In this document: positions 8,367 through 16,930 of the stretch, piece after piece
Position numbering within the stretch: position 1 is the first letter of the stretch
How the letters are laid out: each line of letters begins with the position of its first letter
DNA from: Chara braunii
Taxonomy: Eukaryota > Streptophyta > Charophyceae > Charales > Characeae
DNA: 20,431 bases
Direction: 5' to 3'
Assembly (NCBI GenBank): GCA_003427395.1
Contig: BFEA01000297.1
Coordinates: 1,767,994 to 1,788,424 of the forward strand
Notes under the pieces: model-generated
The model's database searches: none
What the model was told of the DNA's origin: nothing
What the model saw: only the letters and a program-made list of their open reading frames with translations
Translations under genes and position numbers: made by a program

Positions 8367-9554
8367 TTTTATTACAAAATCATGCACATCAGGACAAACC
8401 AACACAAATGAGGGTGATTGTGAATCCACACAAAAGAAGTAATGTTTGAATTTTACATATATACTAAGAGTTCGAAGCTCTCAAAAAGAAAAACAAGCGT
8501 TCTGTCCATATCGAAAAAATTGCACGTAACATACAATAAAAATTCAACGTATCCTCAATGAGTCACAATCCAATGTCATCCCAACCCTCGTATCACTCAT
8601 ATACAACTCTCACACACCAAATTTTGAACTAGGGAGTCTAATACACACACCCACCAATCACCCCCTAGACATACCACATCACACCACACCTATGTATAAC
8701 AACCTTAATATAAAGGAAAGAAAAATATCATCTTTCTTCACTTTCAATATCGACTCTATATACATGTGAAACTGAAGATGACTCATCACAAACTCAGCAA
8801 ACCAATGAATTGAAACCTTACCGTCAGTGACTGCTCTATCCCTGTCCTCAAACCCAGTCAGTGACTCAGTCGACTGTAACACTCGTACATACAGATTCTA
8901 TCGATCCTTAATACTCCCTTATATATATAAAAACACTTATCAGGATTATGTTTCAAACCTCAAAGGTACCCTAACTCACAACCCATACTATCCCATCTGC
9001 ACCTTTCTGAACCCAAAGGTAAAACCCTAATCGCTCATTTCCTCACCCACTTGCTTACACAACTGGAATGTATACCCAATCCATCATGTAAGGCCTCACA
9101 ACTCTATGCGTATGTATCACTTACTAAATGTACACCTAACTCAACTCAGCAACCACATAATGTATATGACCGAATCCTACAGACTACCATATAACAACAT
9201 CACACAAGGTCGATGGAATCGCGACCTCAAGTTTGTAGGATTCACTAAAGACTATGACTTACCCAAGGCACACACATTGGCTTAAAGACTAAATCCCAAA
9301 ATGCTAAAAATTCTCATCACAAAAATTTGTCAATGACAACCATCCATACTCTAGTAGCCTCGCCACTGGGGCCCTCGCCACCAGCAGTTCTCAACTATCT
9401 ACCCTCCATGATCTCGACCTCGTCTTCGCCGACCCCCTCGTTGCATGGTCGATTTCGAAAAGGCAAACCTATGTCTTAGAAGGGGTCCTAAAATCAATCT
9501 ATCCTTCGCTCTCTCTTTTAGATCCTCAAACAAGGTTACCACGATATCCCACAA

Positions 9555-10309
9555 TACTCTCACTCTCCCTAGGATGAGTAACTTTTTTCCCCTGAATTTG
9601 CCTTGCCACCTTACACCTATGAGTCGTATGATTGATCTCTCTACAACAATCACACATGATCTTTGCCCAGTACCCCCATCTTCTCTTCGCCTAACATGCC
9701 TTCCAACCTCTAAGTGAAGATGATCCATCATCAACCCTCGCTTTCTCACTTTTGTCTTCTGACTCTTTTCCTCTCCCCGTGTCAACAAGGTTACTCTCTT
9801 TACCATCCTTAATTGGCTTCATCAACATTGCGTTTTTTTTTTACCTTGTTATTCCTTCTTATGCAATTCTCTAACCATATCAATCTCTCACTAAGATTTA
9901 CCTTTTCCTTATGTAAATCCTCCAATTCACCCCGGATTGACACATCGCTCGCACCTTGTCTTGTACATCCGTCTATTGAACTAATGACCTTGCCTTGTGA
10001 AAACCTAGAATTCATAAATTGCTCAAGTCCTTCCTACGTCTCTGATCGCAATGCGAGAGCATGTACTTCACTTCTCAACTCCTCACAAACAAAATGAGGG
10101 AGCATATTCAACATCATTTTCTCGCTCAATCTCTTCCAATAACTAAAATCACAGAAGTCGAGTAAAAAGGCGGAGACGTTTTCCCCTCGGAAAAGCAATG
10201 CCTCAACGTCGGCAAACGTGAGCCCACATGTTGACTCATCAGTCATGACCCCAGCGAGCCACGAAACTCTCCACGCCAGAACTTTGGCTAGTCCATTGCC
10301 TTCGGCCAT
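9555..10309 (-). pseudogene. gag: Decayed retrotransposon gag with CCHC zinc knuckle
   Basis: Read on the minus strand, an ATG at 10309 in good context (ATCATGGCC) opens a frame with FRGENVSAFLLDFCDF and KRLSEKMMLNMLPHFVCEEL. This is the arrangement of plant LTR-retrotransposon gag (a ligand-like FxGxN segment, then helices). One TAG at 10034-10036 interrupts it. The frame continues through a Glu/Lys-rich helical part (RGELEDLHKEKVNLSERL) to an A homopolymer near 9840. A single extra base there explains the loss of frame. In the shifted frame an acidic linker (GKESEDKSEKARVDDG) leads, past one more TAG, to a perfect CX2CX4HX4C knuckle at 9654-9613 (CDCCREINHTTHRC). Gag coats the element RNA in virus-like particles. 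No pol is recognisable downstream (left), so the element is truncated or degraded. At about 250 residues it is short to normal for gag. LTR type is more likely than LINE. Confidence 0.6.
9613..9654 (-). other. Intact CCHC zinc-knuckle motif
   Basis: Fourteen codons give C-DC-C-REIN-H-TTHR-C, an exact CX2CX4HX4C spacing as in retroelement nucleocapsids, preceded by an aromatic/basic RRWGYWAK. It is the diagnostic motif of the surrounding gag remnant. Confidence 0.75.
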
Positions 10310-10345
10310 GATGTTGCAGCCAACGTGAACAAAAACAACAAGCAA

Positions 10346-11560
10346 CGAAACATCAGGCTATAGGTTGAAAATGACTCATGACAAATACCATTTACCCTAC
10401 CTTAGCAATCCTAGGGGCAAACACTGTCGTTAATACACAATCATGCTAACCGTTTAAACACTTATATGACAGGTTTTTTTTTAAGCCTTGGCTAGCCGTG
10501 CGCTAACCTCAAAGGCGCGATAAGTGACATGCAAATCATACAAGTTAATATGTTACAAGAAAACCGAATTAAATAATAAACCGTTGTTATGGATTGTAAT
10601 GATAATTGACAACCATTCTAGTTATCTCGAATCGCTACATAGTGTACGCCATATCTTTTATGACCTTCATTCATTCGATAGCTCACCACCTTCAAGCGAG
10701 CCTCCAGATACTACATGACCCTCTTCTCATGTGCCATGCAAGAATCCTTAGTAGAGTAAGAAAACCTTCATGCATTCACTACCTACATACCCTCATTCGA
10801 AGTTTATCCTAATTCTCAAACCGTTCGTCTGGATCATGCAAATCAGTGTAGGCATTAACAATATTGGTAATACTCCTAAGTTATTTAATAAGGAGCAAGG
10901 ACCCTACTTCTATGTATAAACCATATACTATCGTGCACGTATAATGTTTGTGGCATGCCAACACTGTATCAATTACAAGCGGAGGTAGGCCATGTTGATG
11001 TTGCAACACACAAACAAGTGTGGCATTCTTGCCTTCCACACGGCCTCTGTGGGCACGAAGACATTATGTGGCACCCTTGTGGTCGTCTGACCTCGATTCT
11101 AGTCCTCATCCAACCATAGAGCTGCTAATTTGCTAAGTTCTTTCTGTGCAACCGCGATCTTCTTCACTTTTTTTTTTTTTTCGGTTCATTGATTTTTTTT
11201 ATTTTTTTTTTCAACCAAAAGAAACGTTGATTATCATGGCTTAGTGCCCACGACAAAATAAATCGAAAATGATAAAGAAGAATGAGGGACAGTTGGGTTG
11301 TCCTTCCCTACAAAGAGTTAAGATGGCCGTCATTGGCTACATCTTACCTTTTACAATGTACGGTCATTATAGTTGTATTTGATATATCTTTGAGTATACA
11401 TACGACAAAACGAACCATACATTGTATATGACCCAATAATATGGGTAAAGAAGGTAATGATAAAAGTCTGACACAAACCAAGTAAAAATCCATCAAGTAC
11501 TTCAATACAAGAAAAACACAAACCAAATCTATCAATAAATGCTAAACTACATTACCTTTC
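10346..11560. other. Stretch without a supported gene; homopolymeric T tracts
   Basis: About 1.2 kb upstream (on the minus strand) of the gag remnant, where its leader and LTR would be expected. No LTR end or primer site could be confirmed. Notable content: T-rich tracts at about 11168-11212 (poly-A on the gag strand) and short open frames only. Confidence 0.4.
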
Positions 11561-11900
11561 TTAAAAAAAAAGGTCAGAAAAGAGATCATCAGCCTCTTTA
11601 TAAACTTTAACAAACTTCCGATGTGCAGTATTGCAACGAGAAACTTCAAGAGCAAAACCAATGTAGCTTTTTGCCCTTGACATTTCTTTTCCCATCTCTT
11701 CAATTTTCAAATTCCAATTCATCGTCATTCTCTATTCTTGCTTTACACCCCCTTAGCTTAATAATTTTCCCATCCACAAAAACTTTCGAATCATCTAACA
11801 ACCTCCGTACCTTCTTCCACGTATCCCCCCATGCATTACCCTCCGAAGGCAATAACGAAAAACATACATTGCCTTTGCTCATTCAACAAGTTCACTAAAC
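11561..11900 (-). pseudogene. Unrecognised protein C-terminus with one frameshift
   Basis: On the minus strand an open frame beginning near 11882 (AWGDTWKKVRRLLDDSKVFV) runs to a stop at about 11700. The overlapping neighbour frame, from an ATG at 11728, continues as EMGKEMSRAKSYIGFALEVS and ends ADDLFSDLFF, stop at 11561-11563. A single-base slip near 11700 would join them into about 105 residues. Composition is clearly protein-like, with basic and acidic helices. No family is recognised. It is the likely 3' end of the minus-strand coding tract that begins near 14171 or near 13412. Confidence 0.4.
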
Positions 11901-11918
11901 TAGTAACGACTTTTTCCT

Positions 11919-12527
11919 TCATGTCACCAATCCAACTGGTTTACTTCCCTCGTTTTGCCCATTACTTACCTTTGTCCTTTTTTTCTTTGCCTGTCTCCTT
12001 CTTCTATATTTGTACCGCGCTGACTTCGCCCCAAAAGTATTCAACGCTTGGGACCATCTCCAAATGCAAAAGTATTCGATCGTTTGGAGTTTATAAAACT
12101 CGACTCGACAAATTGGAATAAGAACATAGTTATGTGAGCCAAAACATCGTAACCTACTTCCACGAAAATGGGTTATGCAAGTTGTTTCCTTGTTAATCTT
12201 GTTCAAATGTTCTGCCCATCTCACATCAACTCCCCCACCTCATACGTCCAATGCAGATCGCCTCGCATACCGGAGATATCCCGATATATACGCATGATAC
12301 GAGATTCCACAGAAATTCCTCATTGGTAGCGCACAACGAGGGCTAATCCGAAACGAACTTATGCGTCTATGGTATGCATCAACAACAACAGTCCAAAATG
12401 CAGCCTCTAATCCGTGACTTAATCCAAACCTTTCCTTTCTCTTCTTCACAAGCTCCCCATAGGTTCGCCGCAAGTTCTTTATCTCTTCACTTCTACATTC
12501 TGATGTCGACTTCTCACTCCCTTCCAA
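11919..12527 (-). pseudogene. Coding-like remnant between the tandem repeat and the C-terminal part
   Basis: Two minus-strand open frames (12527-12240 and 12224-11919) lie between the duplicated module and the C-terminal fragment. The first carries a charged helix (SEEIKNLRRTYGELVKKRKE) followed by WTVVVDAYHRR. The second ends in a strongly basic segment (KYRRRRQAKKKRTK). Neither starts at a convincing ATG. No family is recognised. The order, shared strand and charge pattern suggest pieces of one decayed protein. Confidence 0.3.
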
Positions 12528-12529
12528 GT

Positions 12530-13127
12530 CTCTGTCAATTTACACATTTGATTCTTCCTTTTTTTTACCGGTCGGCGAATCCTCCTTCTCCGCTTCCTCC
12601 GCCTTGTCATAGGCGAGCATCGCTCGCTTCTCTGCTAATGCATTAACGACATGCGACTTCCGGACATATGATAACATTTGCACCTTACACATCATTTGAA
12701 TGATCTTGTAGTGCATTCTATCCAAATATGTCTTTCTATCCTCTACACATTGCACCCTTACTCCCAGGTTATTTCCCCCAATCGCTCTTGTAGTGGTCGG
12801 ATCCGACTTCTTGCCTACCCCCCCAATCAATGTCACTTGACACATCCGATTCCTCCCTTTTCTTACTTGCAGGCAACTTCTCCTTCTCCGCTTCCTCCGC
12901 CTTGTCATAGGCGAGCATCGCCCGCTTCTCTGCTGACACATTGATGGCCTGCGACTTCTGGACAAATGGGCAACATCTCCACCTTACACATCCTCTGAAT
13001 GATCTTGTAGTCCATTGCTTCCACATATTTCTTCGTATCCTCTACACACTGCGCCCTCACTCCTAGGTTGTTTTCCACAATCACTCATTTTTTGGTAGGA
13101 TCCGACTTCTTGTGTGCAAATTGCAGC
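12530..13127 (-). repeat. Tandem duplication, unit about 298 bp, coding-like
   Basis: Two adjacent copies, roughly 12530-12827 and 12828-13127. CTTGTCATAGGCGAGCATCG occurs at 12603 and 12901 (offset 298), and CTCTACACA at 12741 and 13040 (offset 299). On the minus strand both encode the same module of about 99 residues: a YKIIQ(M/R)MCKV segment, then AEKRAMLAYDKAEEAEKE and a Lys/Glu/Ser-rich tail. The copy at the right has a one-base insertion near 12962 (TTGCCCATTT against TTATCATAT in the other copy), which shifts the frame. The longest conserved peptide (AEKRAMLAYDKAEEAEKE) is identical in both copies, while third positions and flanks differ. Confidence 0.75.
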
Positions 13128-13129
13128 AA

Positions 13130-13412
13130 CACCGGTCGAAGTCATGTCTTTATTTTCTTTGTCGAGCCCTTAGGTCTTCCCCTTTCGCGTTTTTTTGTCT
13201 TCGTCAGCAATGGCGGTGTTGACGAAAGTTCCTCCTCCCTGAACTCTTTCTTTTTTTCTCTTCTTCGTACTCAGGCACAATTCTTTCGCCTTCTCCCGGA
13301 GTCCTTTCATGTCTTCTTTGGATATTTCTCCATCAGGGATAAACAAAATCCTTCACAGACGTCATTTCCTCACGGACCTCTCGTGCTTATGAGTCCGGCG
13401 AGAACAGCCTAG
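13130..13412 (-). pseudogene. Decayed coding segment with AT-hook
   Basis: On the minus strand, overlapping frames give a coherent but frameshifted protein segment: PDGEISKEDMKGLREKAKEL, a KKRKKE basic run, then in the neighbouring frame LLTKTKKRERGRPKGSTKK ending at a TGA. GRP flanked by basic residues (RERGRPKGS) is the AT-hook core, a short motif that binds the minor groove of AT-rich DNA. The RGRP codons lie at 13183-13172. It is followed by the duplicated module. The combination suggests a nuclear DNA-binding protein or a retroelement protein carrying such a hook. Confidence 0.45.
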
Positions 13413-13439
13413 TGGCGGACCCCACTGCGCTATTTACAC

Positions 13440-14171
13440 TTGAAATATCATAGTCATTCACTGACCGTTCTCTATACTTTCCTTTTTTTCCTCTCCTCCT
13501 TCTTCTTCCTCATTTCTTCTTTCAATTTCTCCTCCTCCTCCTCCTTCTCACGTTCTTGTTGTTCCTTTCTCTTCGTTGCTTTCACTTCCTCATTTACCAC
13601 CAGTGGCGCCACCAGATCCTTCACTGCGTCAATTTCTCCTCCTTGGCAAGATGTCGAGCTTGATCCTCTTTCCCAACGCCTCGGAGGTGACCTTCCACTA
13701 CCCGTTCTTGATTTCTCATTTTGCAAGCCACCATACTTCGAACACTCAAACTTGTAGTGTTCCGACTTCCACCATTAATAGCACGTGGAAGATCCTCTCC
13801 TTGGAGGGTGATTCTATTGATCTTCTGCTCCACCCTGTTGTCATCAGGATACCACAACTCACAGTTCAGCCCGTACTTGAGTCATGCCTCCTCTATATGC
13901 TCTAAGCCCATTTAAAAACAGTTGGCGCACCAAATGCTTTGCGCACCAAAAAGAAACGAATCGGCGTGGGCCTCGTTTTGGTTGGCGCCGCTAACCATTT
14001 GCAGTGGTTATCTACCTCCAAAAGTTGCAACAACATGCAAGGTGTGTTAGATGGGAAACGCACAACCAGATTCATCCCTCCCAACTCACCACCTTGAGTT
14101 GTCTGAAAACAATTTTGAGAAGGATTACACTGTTTTTTTTTTCTTCTTAAGGCTGATTCTTTTAACCCCAT
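13440..14171 (-). pseudogene. LINE ORF1-like (gag-like) remnant with damaged CCHC knuckle
   Basis: On the minus strand the frame opening at 14171 carries IRFFLVRKAFGAPTVFKWA. After a frameshift near 13915 the reading continues as EHIEEA, one stop, then LKYGLNCELWYPDDNRVEQK and NRITLQGEDLPRAI. A second shift leads to a knuckle-like stretch at 13783-13742: C-Y-stop-W-WKSE-H-YKFE-C, that is CX2CX4HX4C with the second Cys replaced by Trp and a stop in between. It continues as YGGLQNEKSRTGSGR and ends in a Lys/Glu coiled-coil-like run (EREKEEEEEKLKEEMRKKK) at about 13560-13475. The order of an RNA-binding-type domain, CCHC knuckle and charged tail resembles ORF1 of plant L1 elements (DUF4283 plus zf-CCHC type), though family assignment is by resemblance only. 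It points away from the ORF2 that starts about 120 bases to its right. Confidence 0.5.
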
Positions 14172-14265
14172 CCAAATGAATAGCTACTTAGCAACATACA
14201 AATATATTTCTCACAAAACAGTTCATGAATTATCCATTGGCTACTTCTGCTTTTTCCTCTTCCTT

Positions 14266-14281
14266 CCCCCCCCCCCCCCCC
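14266..14281 (+). repeat. Poly-C tract
   Basis: Sixteen consecutive C residues lie between the divergent ORF1-like and ORF2 remnants. Such a run is G-quadruplex or i-motif prone and a likely site of length error. Confidence 0.9.
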
Positions 14282-14289
14282 TTTCATTG

Positions 14290-15875
14290 CTACTTCCAAA
14301 AAAGTGACTACATTTGATTCCAGGTAGGGGCATTTCCTTCCTGAATCAAAATGAAAGGGGTCCTAGCTTCTATAAATTTAATGTCTCGCTCCTGAAACTG
14401 CAAACTTTCAAGGACTTGGTAAATAATTTTTGGCAATATTGGATCACCCAACGAGGAGTGGATTGTTCAGTGGTACACTGGTTCAGCGACGACCTTGCAC
14501 AATTAAAAGATCGTATAAAAAAATTATCAATTAATCACGCTAGGGAACGCAAACCCACACTAAACAGTATGCTCAGAAATTTAAAAGAATGAGACAGAAA
14601 ATTACAAACAGACTCCTTAGACGAGGAGACCTACAACAAACTACAAATGACAAGGGACCGCCTTCAGTCCTACTTGGAACATCAGGTTGAGGCGTAGAGA
14701 GTGCAAACAAGAATACGGTGGCAGGACATCGAAGGAACAATGGCCAAGGTATTTTTCATAAAAGCAAGGGCGAGGGCAAGCATCACAATGACAAATTTGC
14801 TGAAACACCACTTTAATCACACCCTACCTGATGCAACCAATGCATACACCATTGTTGACTATGCCACCCAGTGCTATCAGAAACTCTACGCATCAGAATC
14901 CTCACAATGGGGGAACGAACAACTCACAAACGCTCGGAACCTCATGCTCCAACAACTTCCGGCGATGCTTTCAACTCAGCAAAGAATGCATATGGAAACC
15001 CTTCTCTCTATTGACGAACTACTAGAGCCACAACAAGGGATGAAGGACGAAAAGACTCCCGACTTGGACTCCTTTCCAAAGGATTTCTGACTCTAGTAAT
15101 GGGAAGTCTTTAAGACTAGTCCGTCGGACTATGTTCAAGCTGTAAGGCAAGAAGGGACCTTTAGGGGAGTGGTTAGCTAGGGCGTCACCACCCTGTTGTA
15201 CAAGAAAGGAGACAAGGCAGACGTCTAAAACTACGGACCCATTACACGTCTCCCCCTTCCCTACAAGACTGACTCTAAAGCCCTCACTAACAGATTGCAC
15301 CTGTACATGAAACACCTCATCCACCTGGACCAGACATGGTTCATGCCACAAAAGAACATACAAGATAATGCCCTGCTGGTCAATGAAACCATCAAGTACG
15401 AGAGATAGTGCAAGAGAGGCTGCAATCTTGTTCATCGACTTCGAAAAAGTATATGATCACGTGGACTGAGACTTTTTGGACTGTTGTCTTCACAAAATGA
15501 ATTTTGGGGAATCTTTTAGGGCGTGGGTAACCATAATGCATAGGACTGCAACAACCAACATTATGGTCAATGGTCACCTATCCCCCTCCTTTGAGCTGCA
15601 ACGGTCCGTGAGATAAGGGGACCCCATTGCCACCCTCCTCTTTATACTGGTCATGGAAGCACTCGCGACTATGATCTGGGCTAACACGACAATAGAACGC
15701 ATCGACATCCCGAAACTGTCGTCACACCTCGTACCTGTCGCGTCCTTATTTGTTGATGACCTCACGGTTCTCATCAAAGTCACTGCATCCTTCTTACAGG
15801 CGCTAACATAACAGACACCATACACATTTTTGCCATGACCGCTGATATGAAAGTCAACCAACAGAAAAATTCCCA
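14290..15875 (+). pseudogene. LINE (L1-type) ORF2, linker and reverse transcriptase, segment 1
   Basis: ORF2 of L1-type elements encodes endonuclease and reverse transcriptase used in target-primed reverse transcription. Here the endonuclease is missing. The frame enters at the linker (RGPSFYKFNVSLLKLQTF) and runs in frame 1 through the DELLEPQQGMKDEKTPDLDS segment (the usual KSPGxDGxP region). Then come TTLLYKKGD, NYGPITRLPLPYK and LDQTWFMPQKNIQDNALLV. A shift to frame 2 near 15410 gives FIDFEKVYDHVD, a stop, then R-stop-GDP and LLFILVMEAL, and FVDD at 15749-15760 (RT motif C, normally FADD). A return to frame 1 near 15795 gives MKVNQQKN. In-frame stops at 14590, 14695, 15088, 15467 and 15614 show the copy is dead. 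The last two fit Trp and Gln codons hit by G-to-A and C-to-T changes. Homology ends near 15875 at an insertion. Confidence 0.85.
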
Positions 15876-15967
15876 CGAGAAATGAAAGTTGAAAAAACAT
15901 TCTATAAAAAAAAATCCTTCATATTTATAAATTTTCATTCCAATGTTCGTCCAATTCTAAAATTTCT

Positions 15968-16060
15968 TCGGTTACCAGTCGTCCGATGGCCGGATGTCTT
16001 GGCTGGACGTCTCCCCCAACCGTCCGGTAGGGGGGTTGTCCGGGATCCCCGACAACCATT
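15968..16060 (+). repeat. Left GTCCG-rich inverted repeat
   Basis: Contains TTACCAGTCGTCCGATGGCC, CCGTCCGGTAGG and GGGTTGTCCGGGATCCCCG. The outermost part and the GGGTTGTCCG part match the reverse complement of 16411-16503 in the same order. The end of the arm is itself a hairpin (GGTTGTC/GACAACC). Weaker similarity extends outward to TCATATTTA at 15919. Confidence 0.6.
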
Positions 16061-16070
16061 TTTTGACATT

Positions 16071-16097
16071 AAAAAAAAAAAAAAAAAAAAAAAAAAA
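16071..16097 (+). repeat. Poly-A tract (27 A)
   Basis: An uninterrupted run of 27 A residues directly inside the left inverted repeat. It could be a retroposed tail, but no retroposon body is evident to its left other than the inverted repeat. Confidence 0.9.
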
Positions 16098-16177
16098 TGA
16101 CAGTGTTGCGCATGCCACAGAGACCCTCCATAAAAAAATTCAGAATTTTCTGAGCATTTGGTAATAGGGTGCTATTT

Positions 16178-16236
16178 GGGGTGGGAGGGGAGGGTACGAG
16201 GGGTTTTGGTGGGGATAAGCGGGGTATAGGTGGGGA
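16178..16236 (+). other. G-run cluster, potential G-quadruplex
   Basis: GGGGTGGGAGGGGAGGG at 16178-16194 satisfies a four-run G-quadruplex pattern with one-base loops. Further GGGG runs follow at about 16199, 16210, 16221 and 16232. It sits in the middle of the inserted element. Confidence 0.7.
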
Positions 16237-16353
16237 TTAGAAACTTTGAAGATTTTTATCTTTTTCTCTACTTGCTCAAATGAGCCAAAATTTTGGTGGC
16301 ATACACCTTATGCAAGGTAGAAACCACACGATTGTTTTCAACAAAAAAAAAAA

Positions 16354-16387
<34 letters not shown>
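16354..16387 (+). repeat. (ATT)n microsatellite
   Basis: About eleven uninterrupted ATT repeats between an A-rich and a T-rich tract, immediately inside the right inverted repeat. Confidence 0.95.
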
Positions 16388-16410
16388 TTATTTTTATTTT
16401 TTTTTGCGCT

Positions 16411-16503
16411 AGGTCGGACAACCCTTGTCCGGTCCGAGACCGTCCAACGTCCGATCAAACGTCCGGTCGGACAACCCAGGGGTCCCGGACGTCCGGTAAA
16501 AGA
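16411..16503 (-). repeat. Right GTCCG-rich inverted repeat
   Basis: Contains GGTCGGACAACCCTTGTCCG, CGTCCGATC, CGTCCGGTCGGACAACCC and CCCGGACGTCCGGTAA. Its reverse complement aligns with 15968-16060, starting TTACCGGACGTCCGG. GTCCG or its complement occurs about nine times, a density typical of subterminal repeats in plant DNA transposons. Confidence 0.6.
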
Positions 16504-16596
16504 CCCAAGAAAATTTCCAATTTAATTTGACAAGTTCTCGTCTAAATATGAGTTTTCCCTTCCAACTACATCTTATTTGTTCAAGATGGAAGGGAA

Positions 16597-16745
16597 GTCT
16601 CGACGAGTTTATGAAATGTTTTAATTAAACGTTCATTCTACTACAACAAATATCTTCTAATTTAGATTGGATTAACCTATTTATGACTGGAAATCCTTAC
16701 CTAGAATGACAGTCCAATTAAAATATTTCATGAACTCATCCAGAC
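16597..16745. repeat. Imperfect long foldback (44-bp arms, about 82 percent)
   Basis: 16597-16640 pairs with 16702-16745 at 36 of 44 positions by eye, with a loop of about 60 bases. Weaker pairing continues outward on both sides (AGATGG and CCCTTC blocks). It resembles a MITE or foldback element next to, or part of, the GTCCG element. TAGAATG/GGAATG motifs recur from 16633 to 16903. Confidence 0.65.
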
Positions 16746-16930
16746 TTTCAATCCATCTCTAGCATGCAATTCAAATAAGAAGGGATACCCCATTCTTGGA
16801 AGAAACGTTTTCAAGTAAGACAAAAAAATTTAAAATTGGAATGACATTTTTTAAGATGGAATGAAAATTTGAAATTTAGAATGTAATTTCACTTTAGAAT
16901 GATTATTTAATTCTAGGAAACTTTTCTGTT

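Larger units (their letters stand above)
6541..9300. other. Long AT-rich stretch without a supported gene
   Basis: About 2.7 kb with only short open frames on either strand. No transposase, RT, integrase or LTR motif could be recognised. It is probably internal or LTR sequence of the minus-strand element on its right, degraded beyond reading. Small structures inside are listed separately. Confidence 0.45.
15876..16930. mobile_element. Nested DNA-transposon-like insertion splitting the LINE
   Basis: LINE ORF2 sequence stops near 15875 and resumes near 16930. The intervening bases carry no protein. They have GTCCG-rich inverted repeats (about 15968-16060 and 16411-16503), an A27 tract, a G-run cluster, an ATT microsatellite and a second foldback. 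The features fit a non-autonomous DNA transposon, or two stacked ones. The exact ends and target-site duplication are not certain: a GTTGA occurs at both breakpoints (about 15888 and 16928), but short matches like this are expected by chance. Superfamily cannot be assigned. Confidence 0.55.

Noticed and set aside
10388-10393. TGGTATT on the minus strand as a primer binding site for the gag element
   Set aside because: Only six bases match the initiator-Met site and the preceding bases do not end in CA.
15022-15900. Minus-strand ORFs of 137 and 108 codons opposite the LINE
   Set aside because: They are shadows of the sense reverse transcriptase, whose motifs are on the plus strand.
16280-16525. 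ORFs containing poly-isoleucine on both strands
   Set aside because: They translate the ATT microsatellite inside a non-coding transposon-like insert.
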